This document shows, piece after piece, positions 22,150-31,800 of a DNA stretch of 64,000 nucleotides. Below the pieces are notes generated by a model that saw only the letters and a list, made by a program, of their open reading frames with translations, was not told where the DNA came from and made no database searches. Source of the DNA: Ditylenchus dipsaci (lineage: Eukaryota > Nematoda > Chromadorea > Rhabditida > Anguinidae); contig SADC01001374.1 of assembly GCA_004194705.1 (NCBI GenBank), positions 124,001 to 188,000 on the forward strand, written 5' to 3'. A program made the translations under genes and the position numbers. Positions within the stretch are counted from its first letter, which is position 1; each line of letters begins with the position of its first letter.

Positions 22150-22800
22150 GATGAGCGAATACTGATATTTTCAACCAACCGTTGCCTGGATTTGCTGCAG
22201 TCTATCAACAAATGGGGGTGTGACGGTACCTTTGATATAGTGCCAGTGCTTTTCGACCAGCTCTGGATCATCTTCATCCGCCTTGCTCATTCTTATGCAC
22301 CGATGGTCTTTTGCCATATGAACCATCGCCTGCAATCATCGTATGAGTTTGTGCTAAAGGTTTTGCTGGAGTTGCGCCCGAAGCTTTCGCTAACAAGCAT
22401 CGCAGTTGATTTTGAGATGGCTGAGTTTAGTGCATTTAAGGTTATATTATACGATAAATTGTTATGACCGACTAATTGATTCGTCCAGAAAGTGTTTCCG
22501 AAGATTCAAATTAGAGCCTGCTTTTTCCATTTGCAAAAGTCTAGTGTGCGCAAAGTCTACGAGAAAGGTCACAAAGTGCTTTACGACACTAATAGCAGTT
22601 TCCGCCGTCAAGTCAATATGGTTTCTGCTTTTGCGTTTGTCACTACAGCTGAGGTTAGTGATGCATTTAGCGAATTAAGGTCAGTGCTATTTTTAAATAA
22701 TTTATGGTCAAAAAATTTAGGGAATCAGCTGAAAGTTCCGAATTTGAAAAACAGTTGGATCCGCTACTAGACTACTTTGAGAAGAATTATGTAGGCCAGC
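22150..22800 (+). pseudogene. MULE transposase domain, frame-broken
   Basis: The plus strand encodes LLQSINKWGCDGTFDIVPVL then FDQLWIIFIRLAHSYAPMVF, the start of the MULE transposase core. In another frame follow KVFPKIQIRACFFHL, VRKVYEKGHKVLYDTN and FRRQVNMVSAFAFVTTAEV. The motifs D-G-T-F and C-F-F-H are the family's hallmarks (DDE superfamily, often with FLYWCH zinc fingers). A split near 22468-22490 and a possible intron at about 22680 break the ORF, and the N-terminal DNA-binding part is missing, so this copy is inactive. Confidence 0.8.
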
Positions 22801-23751
22801 TAATCGGTGTATAGAAAAGATAAAAGCCACGGTATTTCAATCAATCTCAATGAAATTTGATTTTTAGGAGTTACCACGAAAGCTCAACAGTGAAAAAAGG
22901 CGAGGCTGCTTTTCCAATAGACTTGGCGCTGTGGGAAAATTTGCCGTCACTCGCGTAGCTAAGCTTGTTTTGTTGATCATTTTAACTGTGATTCTTAGCA
23001 ACCTTCTTGATAAAACAAAACATGCATCTACTCTAAAAAGTAATGAATAAGGTTCATTTCCAGTACGTCCTACAAGGTGTAATCTGACAGCTAAAGCCCT
23101 TTTTAGAGTCAAAGCCGTGACTAGAATTCTCGTAAAAAACGAAAATTCAATTTCAGTGTCGCAAGCAGAATGCCAAAATGTATATGAATTCGATGTATAT
23201 GAATTCGTTTTTATATGAATTCGGTGTATATGAATTCGATGTATATGAATTCGTTTTTATATGAATTCGGTGTATATGAATTCGGTGTATATGAATTCGG
23301 TGTATATGAATTCACCTAATGCCGGTGTTTTTAGGACTATTCATGGTCCTGAAATTCGTTAGTGTGACTCAAATTTTAAGAGCTGTTTTCCAAAAAATCA
23401 ACCATTCTGAACGAGAATCTTTCAAAAATCTCTCTTTAAATTCAAAATTATCAGATCGACTTTTAGTTCTAAAAATTTTCTGTTTTGCATTTTTAGACAG
23501 CTTTTTTGTGACGGATTCTTGTTAAGAATGGTCGATTTGCTTAAAAAAATGCTTTTCAGTTTTAAATCACATTGCGGAATTTTAATTTTCAAAAATCCAA
23601 ATGAAAGTTTAAATTTGAATGTTTTTGTCTTGAGTGGAAATCGAGGTTAACAGTAAGTTCTAACTAAAACAGCGTATTTAGAAAAAATAGATCATGCAAA
23701 AAATGAATCCGGCGTGTAATCTAACAGTTTTGCATATAAATGACTAAAAAC

Positions 23752-23988
23752 TAGGGATGGTAATACCAACCCTACCAACTTGGTATACTGTCCGACGATT
23801 GAAAAAGCGGACAGTTGTCCAAAATAGGACAATTGCATCCCCTCTGGCTCCAACATTTTTACTGATTCACCGCAGAATCGTCGGCTAAATTGAAAATTTT
23901 CAATTCTCCGACAATCGTAAATTGCCTCGAGCAATGGTCAGAAAATTGTCGGGCAATTGTCATGGACAATTGTCATTGATCAACCCTA
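23752..23988. mobile_element. hAT-type MITE inserted in the MULE
   Basis: TAGGGATGGTAATACCAACC at the left and ...TTGATCAACCCTA at the right, with inner repeats of GGACAATTGTC/TTGTCGGAC type. A perfect 8-bp duplication CTAAAAAC flanks it (23744-23751, 23989-23996). Confidence 0.85.
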
Positions 23989-24452
23989 CTAAAAACCCAC
24001 CAAAAAGGATAAATGTCCAAATAGGACTATTGACCTAAAATGGGACATAGACCTATTTTTTAGAACCATGGGTATGTAAGGGCCTTTTTAGGACTATTTA
24101 GTACTAAATAGCCTTTTTCTTAGAGCGAATAGGACTAAATTCTCATTCCTGACTACACTAAATCGAGAGCAGACTGAAAAAAGGTTCGTTTTTATTGGGA
24201 CGCCAAATCTTTTTTATTTTAGAAATTGTACATAAAAATATTTTTTTCGGTTTAAATTGCAGTAAAGTGTGATTTTTACATGAAAAAATGGTTTGTTGTT
24301 TTTTGCTTAAACATCTTTTTTCGAAGATTTTATGCAGACCCCTCCGATTGACGGAAGTGTCATCACACTCTTATGAGTAATTTTACAATAAATGTCGAAA
24401 GAACAAAGAAATGACCCTTTTAGTCAACTGATCGATCTAAAATGCAATACAC

Positions 24453-24462
24453 TTTATTTATT
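24453..24462 (-). promoter_or_regulatory. Polyadenylation signal for the 24504-24749 exon
   Basis: The plus strand reads TTTATTTATT, giving two overlapping AATAAA hexamers on the minus strand, 42-51 bases past the stop codon. Confidence 0.45.
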
Positions 24463-24503
24463 GAAAAATTCTATATAAAAAAGATACAACGGACAAAAAT
24501 TAT

Positions 24504-24749
24504 CTAAGTAACTTTTGGACATTTTTGATCCCCTTTATGCCTGAGCACACTTTTTCCTAGTTCTACAGCGCCTACATGCAAATGACATTCTTTGCCTTTG
24601 CAGTTAGAGTAGTCTTGGTCAATAGTGGGATAGAGCATATATGGGCAGCCAGACAAGTAATTCTCGCAACAATAGTGTGTTATGTTTAAGTAAACCTCAT
24701 CTGATTTAATGTCCCAATACTTCCATAAGCGTAAAAATGCTTTTTTCAT
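24504..24749 (-). CDS. Cysteine-rich C-terminal exon of an unrecognised protein
   Basis: On the minus strand an open frame follows an ACACTAG acceptor directly and reads MKKAFLRLWKYWDIKSDEVY, then HYCCENYLSGCPYMLYPTID and YSNCKGKECHLHVG, ending CPKVT and TAG. Two overlapping AATAAA signals lie about 45 bases further on (24453-24462), as expected for a gene 3' end. The spaced cysteines suggest a secreted or extracellular domain, but the family is unknown. Upstream exons were not found; the mariner remnant and foldbacks at 25.1-28 kb lie there. The first ATG directly after the AG could be a true start or an internal methionine. Confidence 0.45.
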   Translation of the reverse strand: MKKAFLRLWKYWDIKSDEVYLNITHYCCENYLSGCPYMLYPTIDQDYSNCKGKECHLHVGAVELGKSVLRHKGDQKCPKVT

Positions 24750-25129
24750 CTAGTGTTCGCACTGGGCTAATTTATTTCTTGCTGTTTTTTTTGCAAAATA
24801 GCAACTTTGGTGAGAAAAAAACTTTTCGGGATTCGTTTGTGAAAAAAATTAGACAAATTAATAACGATTTTTGGCTCAGAGAAACTCAGTATTGGAAAAA
24901 AAAGTTTCGAAAAATGAAAATAAAATTGAATTAAATCTAGTGCTTGTAAAGTAACAGATATACTTTTTGACACTACTTTGACAACGACATGAAAAATCTT
25001 AGCTTTTCTCAAAGTGAAAAGGGTGGTCGGGATGTTTTTTAGAAAATTCAAAAAGAAAGCATAAGATAGCTAAACAAGTAAAAATTTATCTATGAAAGGA
25101 AAAAGGGTGCAAAATAATAACTATATTAC

Positions 25130-25796
25130 AGGTTAGCGCAAATATTTTGCCGTTTTCAAAATGGCAATAACTTTTTATTTATTGAGTTTCATACGAAATC
25201 TTTTTTATTGAAAAGAGGAAAGGTAAAAGTTTTATTTGATATCAAATTTGTATCCTTCTCGAAAGAAATCCTCTCGCTATTAAATAATTCATGATTTCGC
25301 GAGAGTAAGCAAATTTCAATTATCTCATCTCCATGCAGTTTTGATTATAGTTTGTTTTCAATGCTTTTTTCAATACCTATAAGACGGTGCACTTCCTCGC
25401 TGGCACTAGAAGCGTAGTATCGTGAGCGTTCCAAGGGCATATGTTTCCGAATTTGCCTCGACCACCCTTACGGGCCTGATCTCACCCCGTGCGACTTCTT
25501 CTTGTGAAGCTGGATAAAAAGACTGGTCTACCGAAAGCCGATTGAAGACATCCATGAGCTTGTTGGGAAAATTGAAATTACCTTTGAAGAGCGACCTCAA
25601 GGTATGATCGATCAATGTATCAGCCCGAATACTTAATGTTTTAATACCTGTATTGCTGTTGGTGTTCGAAGAGAAGAAACTTTTGCAAATTTCCGATTAT
25701 CCTTTTTATTGATCCTGTTACGTTTCAATAGAATCTATTAATAAAAAATTTGTTATCAAATAAAACATTTACAGGCAAAATTTTTGCGCCACCCTG
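25130..25796 (+). mobile_element. Deleted mariner-like element
   Basis: The left end CAGGTTAGCGCAAATATTTTGCC and the inverse of the right end CAGGGTGGCGCAAAAATTTTGCC form terminal inverted repeats 667 bp apart. The interior (25379-25625, plus) holds the C-terminal part of a mariner-type DDE transposase in shifting frames: KDGALPRWH near the conserved QQDGA...H, then DLTPCDFFL, stop, SWIKRLVYRKPIEDIHELVG and MIDQCI. The last catalytic acidic residue region (SPDLTPCDFF) is recognisable. The N-terminal DNA-binding half is gone and a stop interrupts, so it is a relic. Confidence 0.82.
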
Positions 25797-25974
25797 AAAA
25801 AGATGTATTTGAAAACGCCATGAAACTTACTGTTAGCTATAAAATCCATAATTACAGTTTTCGTAAAGTCGCAAGATTCTATCCACATACAGAAAGTAGT
25901 GTGTTGTGTCCGCTCTTCCCATCGGGACATGAAAACTGACCTGTTATAGTTATTCTAGAATAAAACAATTTTAA

Positions 25975-26335
25975 AGGACCATGAAACTTGATAAGCACAG
26001 CAATTTGCAGAATTCGAATTCGCGCGGGACCACCCTAATTTTGTCCATAATGTTTTGAATTAATTTTTTTTGTGTGCATTGAAAATTTGAATACCATTTA
26101 TGAGTAATTTTAACGCAGACTCATATAAGTTGTTATGGTGCAGTGAAAGTAGGATAAGTCGTCCGATCTGGCATAGTCGAGCAACGTTGGGCTCGACTAG
26201 TAAACGGTTCTATATTTGGAAAAATTTTACTTGCAAACAAAAAAACAATTCGAAAACATTATTGACAAAGTTAGGGTGGTCCCGCGCGAATTCAAAATTT
26301 CCAAATTTGCTGTGCTTATCAAGTTTCATGGTCCT
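25975..26335. mobile_element. TTAA-type foldback MITE (AGGACCATGAAAC ends)
   Basis: AGGACCATGAAACTTGATAA at the left is mirrored by TTATCAAGTTTCATGGTCCT at the right; a perfect TTAA lies on both sides (25971-25974, 26336-26339). Inner arms GCGCGGGACCACCCTAA and TTAGGGTGGTCCCGCGC also pair. Same family type as 1249-1440. Confidence 0.88.
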
Positions 26336-26464
26336 TTAATAAAATAATTAAAAAAAAATTCGAACCAAAACTTAATGGGAACAAATGATGGAACTAAAGT
26401 AAATCAATTTATTAGGGTACCTGGACCAAATAATTAAATATATTCTCGAATACTAAGGCTCGCC

Positions 26465-26545
26465 TAAGCATGCTTTTTCATGCATCCAGAGTCACTTTCG
26501 AGTGATTTATGTCTAAGGTATGTGGGCGTGCGCAATTCAACCCAA
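26465..26545 (+). repeat. Core A repeat, copy 3 (partial)
   Basis: TTCATGCATCCAGAGTCACT followed by TTCGAGTGATTTATGTCTAA and GGTATGTGGGCGTGCGCAAT matches the right half of the other core A copies. The GGGGCCTACC part and the hairpin are missing. Confidence 0.65.
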
Positions 26546-26680
26546 AGATTCTGAGCACTTGGAAGGAGGCTGAAGTGACAAGGGTCAAAAAATCGGGGTA
26601 TATACGTTTCTCAAAAGTGAAAAAAGTTTCATTCTCGAATTTGAAACTCAAAAGAGTGAAATATCTGTAGGCGTTTATAT

Positions 26681-26862
26681 GTATACCTTATTTAGACATA
26701 TCAAGGTATTTGGCTGAATGTGCTGGCCAAAGTCCAGAACATTCCACATTGCAAGGGTTAGGGGTCAACACATGTATGTACCCCTATCCCTTGCAATTTG
26801 GGTAGTGCTTTGCTTTGGCCGCGAAGCGACCTAATACCCTTGGTATGTCTAAATAAGGTATA
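26681..26862. mobile_element. Foldback with core B between GTATACCTTATTTAGACATA arms
   Basis: GTATACCTTATTTAGACATA at the left is mirrored by TATGTCTAAATAAGGTATAC at the right. The centre holds CCACATTGCAAGGGTTAGGG, CCCCTATCCCTTGCAAT and TTTGGCCGCGAAGCGACC, which is core B. Confidence 0.75.
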
Positions 26863-27893
26863 CAGTGCGTTTCATAATTTTACAGGCACCCTCTTTTTAG
26901 GTGCTTAGAGACATTTTTTAAAGAAAATAAAAAACCCGTTTTCACAAACAAGATAAGCATAGTCGATAACTTAGTAATTATGCAAAAATATTGGGGATGT
27001 TGGGTTATGAAAAAAAATATGACCGAAAATTCAAATTACCACCGTTTCATAATTTTACAGGCAGTTAGAGTAAAAAGCTGTATTCATAACATGATTCTTG
27101 TGTATTCTTAATTTTACTGACTTTTTGTAAGCCCTCTTCCTTAGCTACAATTAGGTAGGTCAAACTTATTTTTTTGATTATTCTAGGAAAAGTTATGACC
27201 ATCAACATAAAAGCGTCGATTTCTAGTCAAAATAAAGAAAAATCTAAGGAAAATGACTGTTTGGCCACATAAATAATAGCTTTCTCAAAAATATCGATGA
27301 AAAGATGACATCTATTGCACCATTCGAAAGCTCTTTGATTTATCTACAAAATAACATGTCGACTATTGTTTTATAAAAATACAGGGCTGAGAAACAGACG
27401 GTTGAATTTAGACAAGACAAAAAGCGCCTATTTTTGCTTTATTTTTAGCCTTTTTTGTCTTGTCTAAATTTTTTTTCTAAATTATTTATGTGGCCAAACA
27501 GTCATTTTCCTTAGATTTTTCTTTATTTTGACTAGAAATCGACGCTTTTATGTTGATGGTCATAACTTTTCCTAGAATAATCAAAAAAATAAGTTTGACC
27601 TACCTAATGTAGCTAAGGAAGAGGGCTTACAAAAAGTCAGTAAAATTAAGAATACACAAGAATCATGTTATGAATACAGCTTTTTACTCTAACTGCCTGT
27701 AAAATTATGAAACGGTGGTAATTTGAATTTTCGGTCATATTTTTTTTCATAACCCAACATCCCCAATATTTTTGCATAATTACTAAGTTATCGACTATGC
27801 TTATCTTGTTTGTGAAAACGGGTTTTTATTTTCTTTAAAAAATGTCTCTAAACACCTAAAAAGAGGGTGCCTGTAAAATTATGAAACGCACTG
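26863..27893. mobile_element. 1031-bp near-perfect palindrome (CAGTGCGTTTCATAATTTTA ends)
   Basis: The two arms of about 490 bp are almost identical in inverted orientation over their whole length (for example GCGTCGATTTCTAGTCAAAA at 27212 and TTTTGACTAGAAATCGACGC at 27524). TA flanks both ends (26861-26862, 27894-27895). There is no ORF. The terminal CAGT...TAATTTTACAGGCA repeat recurs inside each arm. Because the arms are so similar, it is either young or maintained by gene conversion. Confidence 0.88.
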
Positions 27894-27999
27894 TACATAT
27901 AAACGCCTAGAGATATTTCACTCTTTTGAGTTTCAAATTCGAGAAACGTTTCTCAAAAATGAAACTTTTTTCAGTTTTGAGAAACGTCTATGCACCAGA

Positions 28000-28850
28000 A
28001 AATCTTATGTAAATTTGGCTTCAGACCAAAAAGTTTCTAAAAAAATTTCATAAAAAAACCATTTAAATAAAAATACAAAACAAATTTTACAAAATTTATT
28101 GAACATAAATAGTAAAGCAAGCATACTTGTTGTCATCTTTGTAGCAATTAATTAATAGTAGTAAGAATTGGATAAAATAAAGTCTGAATTTATTTAATTT
28201 GAAGCCATTTATTATAAAAAGCTAGAGTGAGAATTATTTTACAATTGATTTTGAGAAAGGATGAGCAATAAACTATTTTTGGCTTGATGCTTATTTATTG
28301 CCTATTTTTATTGACTATAATATGTGTAACTAGATGAACAGGCGTCTAACGGCAGCTTTTTAAGTTTTCAAGCAAAACTTTTTTATTTTCATCGGTCTTA
28401 CACATACGATAAGAAGGATGCTTCTCAAGCCTAACAGGCGTTGAAGGTTCTTTGCGGCAATTTTCTTAACCACCTAAGTACCCCGGCTGTGCACCACAAC
28501 CTGGGTGACACCAGTTGGGTAGCACTACCTGAGTAATATTTCGGGTAGCACTCACATCGATTATTCACTTTCCGAAAAGTTTTTTTCAGAGTGTAAATAT
28601 TATTTACAACGCAAATTTTTATCAATAAAAATTCACAAAACAGGCTTGCTAGAAAAGGTGACCGAAGTTTATTACACCAACTCCTCCCAAAAGTAGTTTC
28701 AACCGAAAAAATTTATACAAAAAAGCAATTTTTGTTAACAACACATGCGCGAATTTAAAAAAACAATAATTATGCATCAACCCATTATTTAAAATAAATA
28801 AATTAATTATCACAACACAAGTCAACACAGGTACGAAAAATACAAGTTTA
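28000..28850. other. AT-rich stretch without recognised gene
   Basis: Apart from a short GGGTAGCACTACCTGAG-type repeat at 28485-28560, I see nothing here. It should hold the 3' end of the four-pass membrane protein gene. Confidence 0.35.
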
Positions 28851-28854
28851 TGAA

Positions 28855-31800
28855 TTAACCCATAAAAGAATGATAAATAGATTCGAAAAAGGTGAGGATG
28901 CCGGGTGAGCTGGGTGTGCTACTGGGGTCCGGCTCATTGAAAGCCTTGTAGTTAATGACAATAGTATATTGCTGCAGCAAGTTTTTAGCAATAAGAACTA
29001 TGATTACAATCCATTCTTTGCCCAGAAAGAATTCCGGGTAATAGAAGGAAGCTGAAAAGTAGGTACATTGGGCATTTTACAACCACTTAAAGGACCACGC
29101 TCACGGTAGTCTGGTGTAGGGTTGGCCTCCCTCCCTCCCTCCCCCCCCCCCCCCCCCCCCCCCGCTTTTTGACCAAATTTTCCTTATACCTCCCCCCTCG
29201 CTCCTCCCCCCCGCAAAAAAAATTGGCCACCTCCCCCCGTTTCTCCCCCCCGCTCCCAAAATGACCCCCCGTCACCCCCGCAAAAAATCCCAGTCGAAAA
29301 AAACTCTCGGATGAGGTCATTTTCAGAACAGCAGCCGAGAAGGGTCAAGATTTATCGAACCAGAGGAGTGGCAATATTGTAGCTTTGACTTCAGAAGTGT
29401 TTCAAAAGCCTTCAGATTCATTCTAGACTGCTGTTTCAAAAATTTTCAGTCCCGAGGCTTGTAAATTAATCAGGCACCCCCCCGCCACTGCCCCCGCTCA
29501 CAGCTTCCTCCCCCGCTCCTCCCCCCCGCAAAAAAAATTGGCCACCTCCCCCCGCTTCTCCCCCCGAAAATTTTTTTAGTCTAATCTCCCCCCCGCACCC
29601 CAAAAAGCGGGGGGAGGCCAACCCTAGTCTGGTGGTCCCCCACCAATTAAACTTTTTTTCTAATCGGTTTCGAACAAAACAAGACCTATAATTTGATTTT
29701 AGGTGAAGTTTTGTTAGAAACCAAGTTGGAAATCCGTACAAAAGTTCAATGATTAGGCGAAGTTTTTTGAATTGGCGGGGACCACCAGACCACCGTGAGC
29801 ATGGTCTTTAAGAATAATATTCAAACGCATCTCTATATAGTATTTGGGTCGGGTGGGTGGGTGGATCACACTTTTAATGTATCGTCAAATTTTCAGCCAC
29901 TTTTATATGAAAGTCGGTATTGATGTTATATAATGGTGAAAACTAGAGAATCTCAGCTACAAAATGAGCTATTGAACAGTGGATTTTGAAAGGTTTTAGG
30001 GTCGAACTGGTCCGGACAAGCTCTCAACTCAGTGGTTTTTAGGTGTACTTTTTCCTATTTTTAACTCCAAACCCAATTCTGAGCCACTTTTATAGAGAAA
30101 GTCGGTGTTTATGTTTCATGATGGTGAAAACTGAAGAATCTCAGCTACAAAATAAACTATTAACCTGTAAGGTTAGAAAAGTGTATAGGGTCGAACTGGC
30201 CCGGACAAGCTCTCAACTCAGTGGTTTTTTAGGTGTACTTTTTCCTATTTTTAACTCCAAACCCAATTCTGAGCCACTTTTATAGAGAAAGTCGGTGTTT
30301 ATGTTTCATCATGGTGAAAACTGAAGAATCTCAGCTACAAAATGAGTTATTAACCAGTGATGTTAGAAGAGTGTAAGGTCTCGAACTGGTACGGACAAGC
30401 TCTCAACTCAGTGGTTTTTTAGGTGTACTTTTTCCTATTTTTTAACTCCAAACCCAATTCTGAGCCACTTTTATAGAGAAAGTCAGTGTTGATGTTTTAT
30501 AATGGTGAAAACAAAAGAATCTCAGCTACAAAAGAGCTATTTAACAGTGGATTTTAATAAGTGAACGGTTTGAACTGGCCGGACAAGCTCAAAACTCATT
30601 GGTTTCTCAGGTGTGGATTTAAGGTGGATGTTCCGGTTTAAACCCATTTTTGGCCAGTTTTTGCCGATTAATGTCGAATATCTCTGCGGAACCCTCAAGT
30701 TCAACATCTTGGCTTCCTTTTAAGCGCAATCACGTATGATCGAAATTGGATAGGCGAGGATAGGCGAGGATGGGCGAGGGTAGGCGAGGATAGGCGAGGG
30801 TAGGCGAGGATGTGTGAGGGTAGGCGAGGACAGGCGAGGGTAGGCGAGGATGTGTGAGGGTAGCGAGGATAGGCGAGGGTAGGCGAGGATAGGCGAGGAT
30901 GGGCAAGGGTAGGCGAGGTAGAGTAGCTTAGTCAACAGGTAGGGTGGACGATCTACCCTAACCATTAACGCACTCGAAAGATAAATCTACCCGAACTACT
31001 AATATACATGAACAACTAATGTTGCCGAACAACATAGGCGCCGATAGGCGCCTGCAGACCCTAGTAATAAGTAATTTCGACGCTATTGCCGCTCCCTCCT
31101 AAAAAGCTAGTGTCGTATATACCTCCTAGTAATTATTGAGGGGTACTAAATACATCATTTTTCATAAAAAAAACCTTTCCAAAGACCTTTATTAGTAATG
31201 GCCAGGCCCTTAGCGGACGTCTACCGGCCTAAGATTAGGTAAAAGTTATTGGGGCTGGGGGGTCAGGAGATCATGCCAAATATAATTGTGTAAATAGCCG
31301 AATTTGTATTTTAAGTGGAAATTCTGAAAATAAATAAATAGGTAAAAACTTGGATAAAATAACTCAGAAATGATGCAGGATGTCGAAAATTAGTCTTTGG
31401 TAATCTTTTTAATTTATCAAGTGGAACACTTTTAGAAATCTTTTGCCAAAATCTTGAAAAAAATCATTCAATGGACGTGTGGCAAATACTACAAAATACA
31501 TGCATGAGTGCTTAACATAAAAATAATGAAATATACTGAACTTACCGGCATTCAAGGTGTCAGTCAACGAAAAAAGTACAAGAAGGATCAGCTCCAGTGA
31601 AACTGCCGCTACCTGAATTTTATTTTATATTTAAGATGAAAATTTTGTTTTCTAAAATAAAAACTGTGTGAAAAGTCATACCTTGTTTTTCGAAAAAATG
31701 TTGATTTAAAAATGAACCGTTCTATACGTTTTTAACTTTGAATGAGGAATATAACTTATATTATATAAGTATAATATATTATAACTGAAAATTCTACCAC

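Larger units (their letters stand above)
21820..24151. mobile_element. MULE (Mutator-like) element E2 with inverted 15-bp arrays
   Basis: The terminal inverted repeats are CAGGGATGAGAATTTGGTCC at the left and the complement CAGGAATGAGAATTTAGTCC at the right, 2332 bp apart. Inside each end is a tandem array: GAATTCATATACATC about ten times at 21862-22015, and its inverse (G)GTGTATATGAATTC about nine times at 23178-23315. The interior encodes a MULE-type transposase fragment. A hAT MITE (23752-23988) interrupts the right part. TACACT occurs just outside both ends, but no perfect 9-bp duplication is seen. Confidence 0.85.
26604..27987. mobile_element. Outer foldback of a three-layer nest
   Basis: AAACTCAAAAGAGTGAAATA at the left (about 26643) is complementary to TATTTCACTCTTTTGAGTTT at the right (about 27914), and GGCGTTTATATGTATACC has a partner ACATATAAACGCC. 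Between them lie a core B element (26681-26862) and the palindrome 26863-27893, so the order of insertion is readable. Confidence 0.65.

Noticed and set aside
21862..23315. CRISPR-like direct repeats
   Set aside because: The arrays are contiguous units without spacers, occur as an inverted pair at the ends of a transposon, and lie in a eukaryotic genome.
24767..25051. 94-codon minus-strand frame upstream of the Cys-rich exon
   Set aside because: It is Lys/Phe/Ile-rich as expected of AT-rich noncoding DNA, has no good splice sites and no motif.
29087..29741. Glycine/arginine-rich minus-strand frames
   Set aside because: They lie on the G-rich arms of the hAT MITE 29117-29626; the same composition occurs in its inverted copy at 46464-46963.
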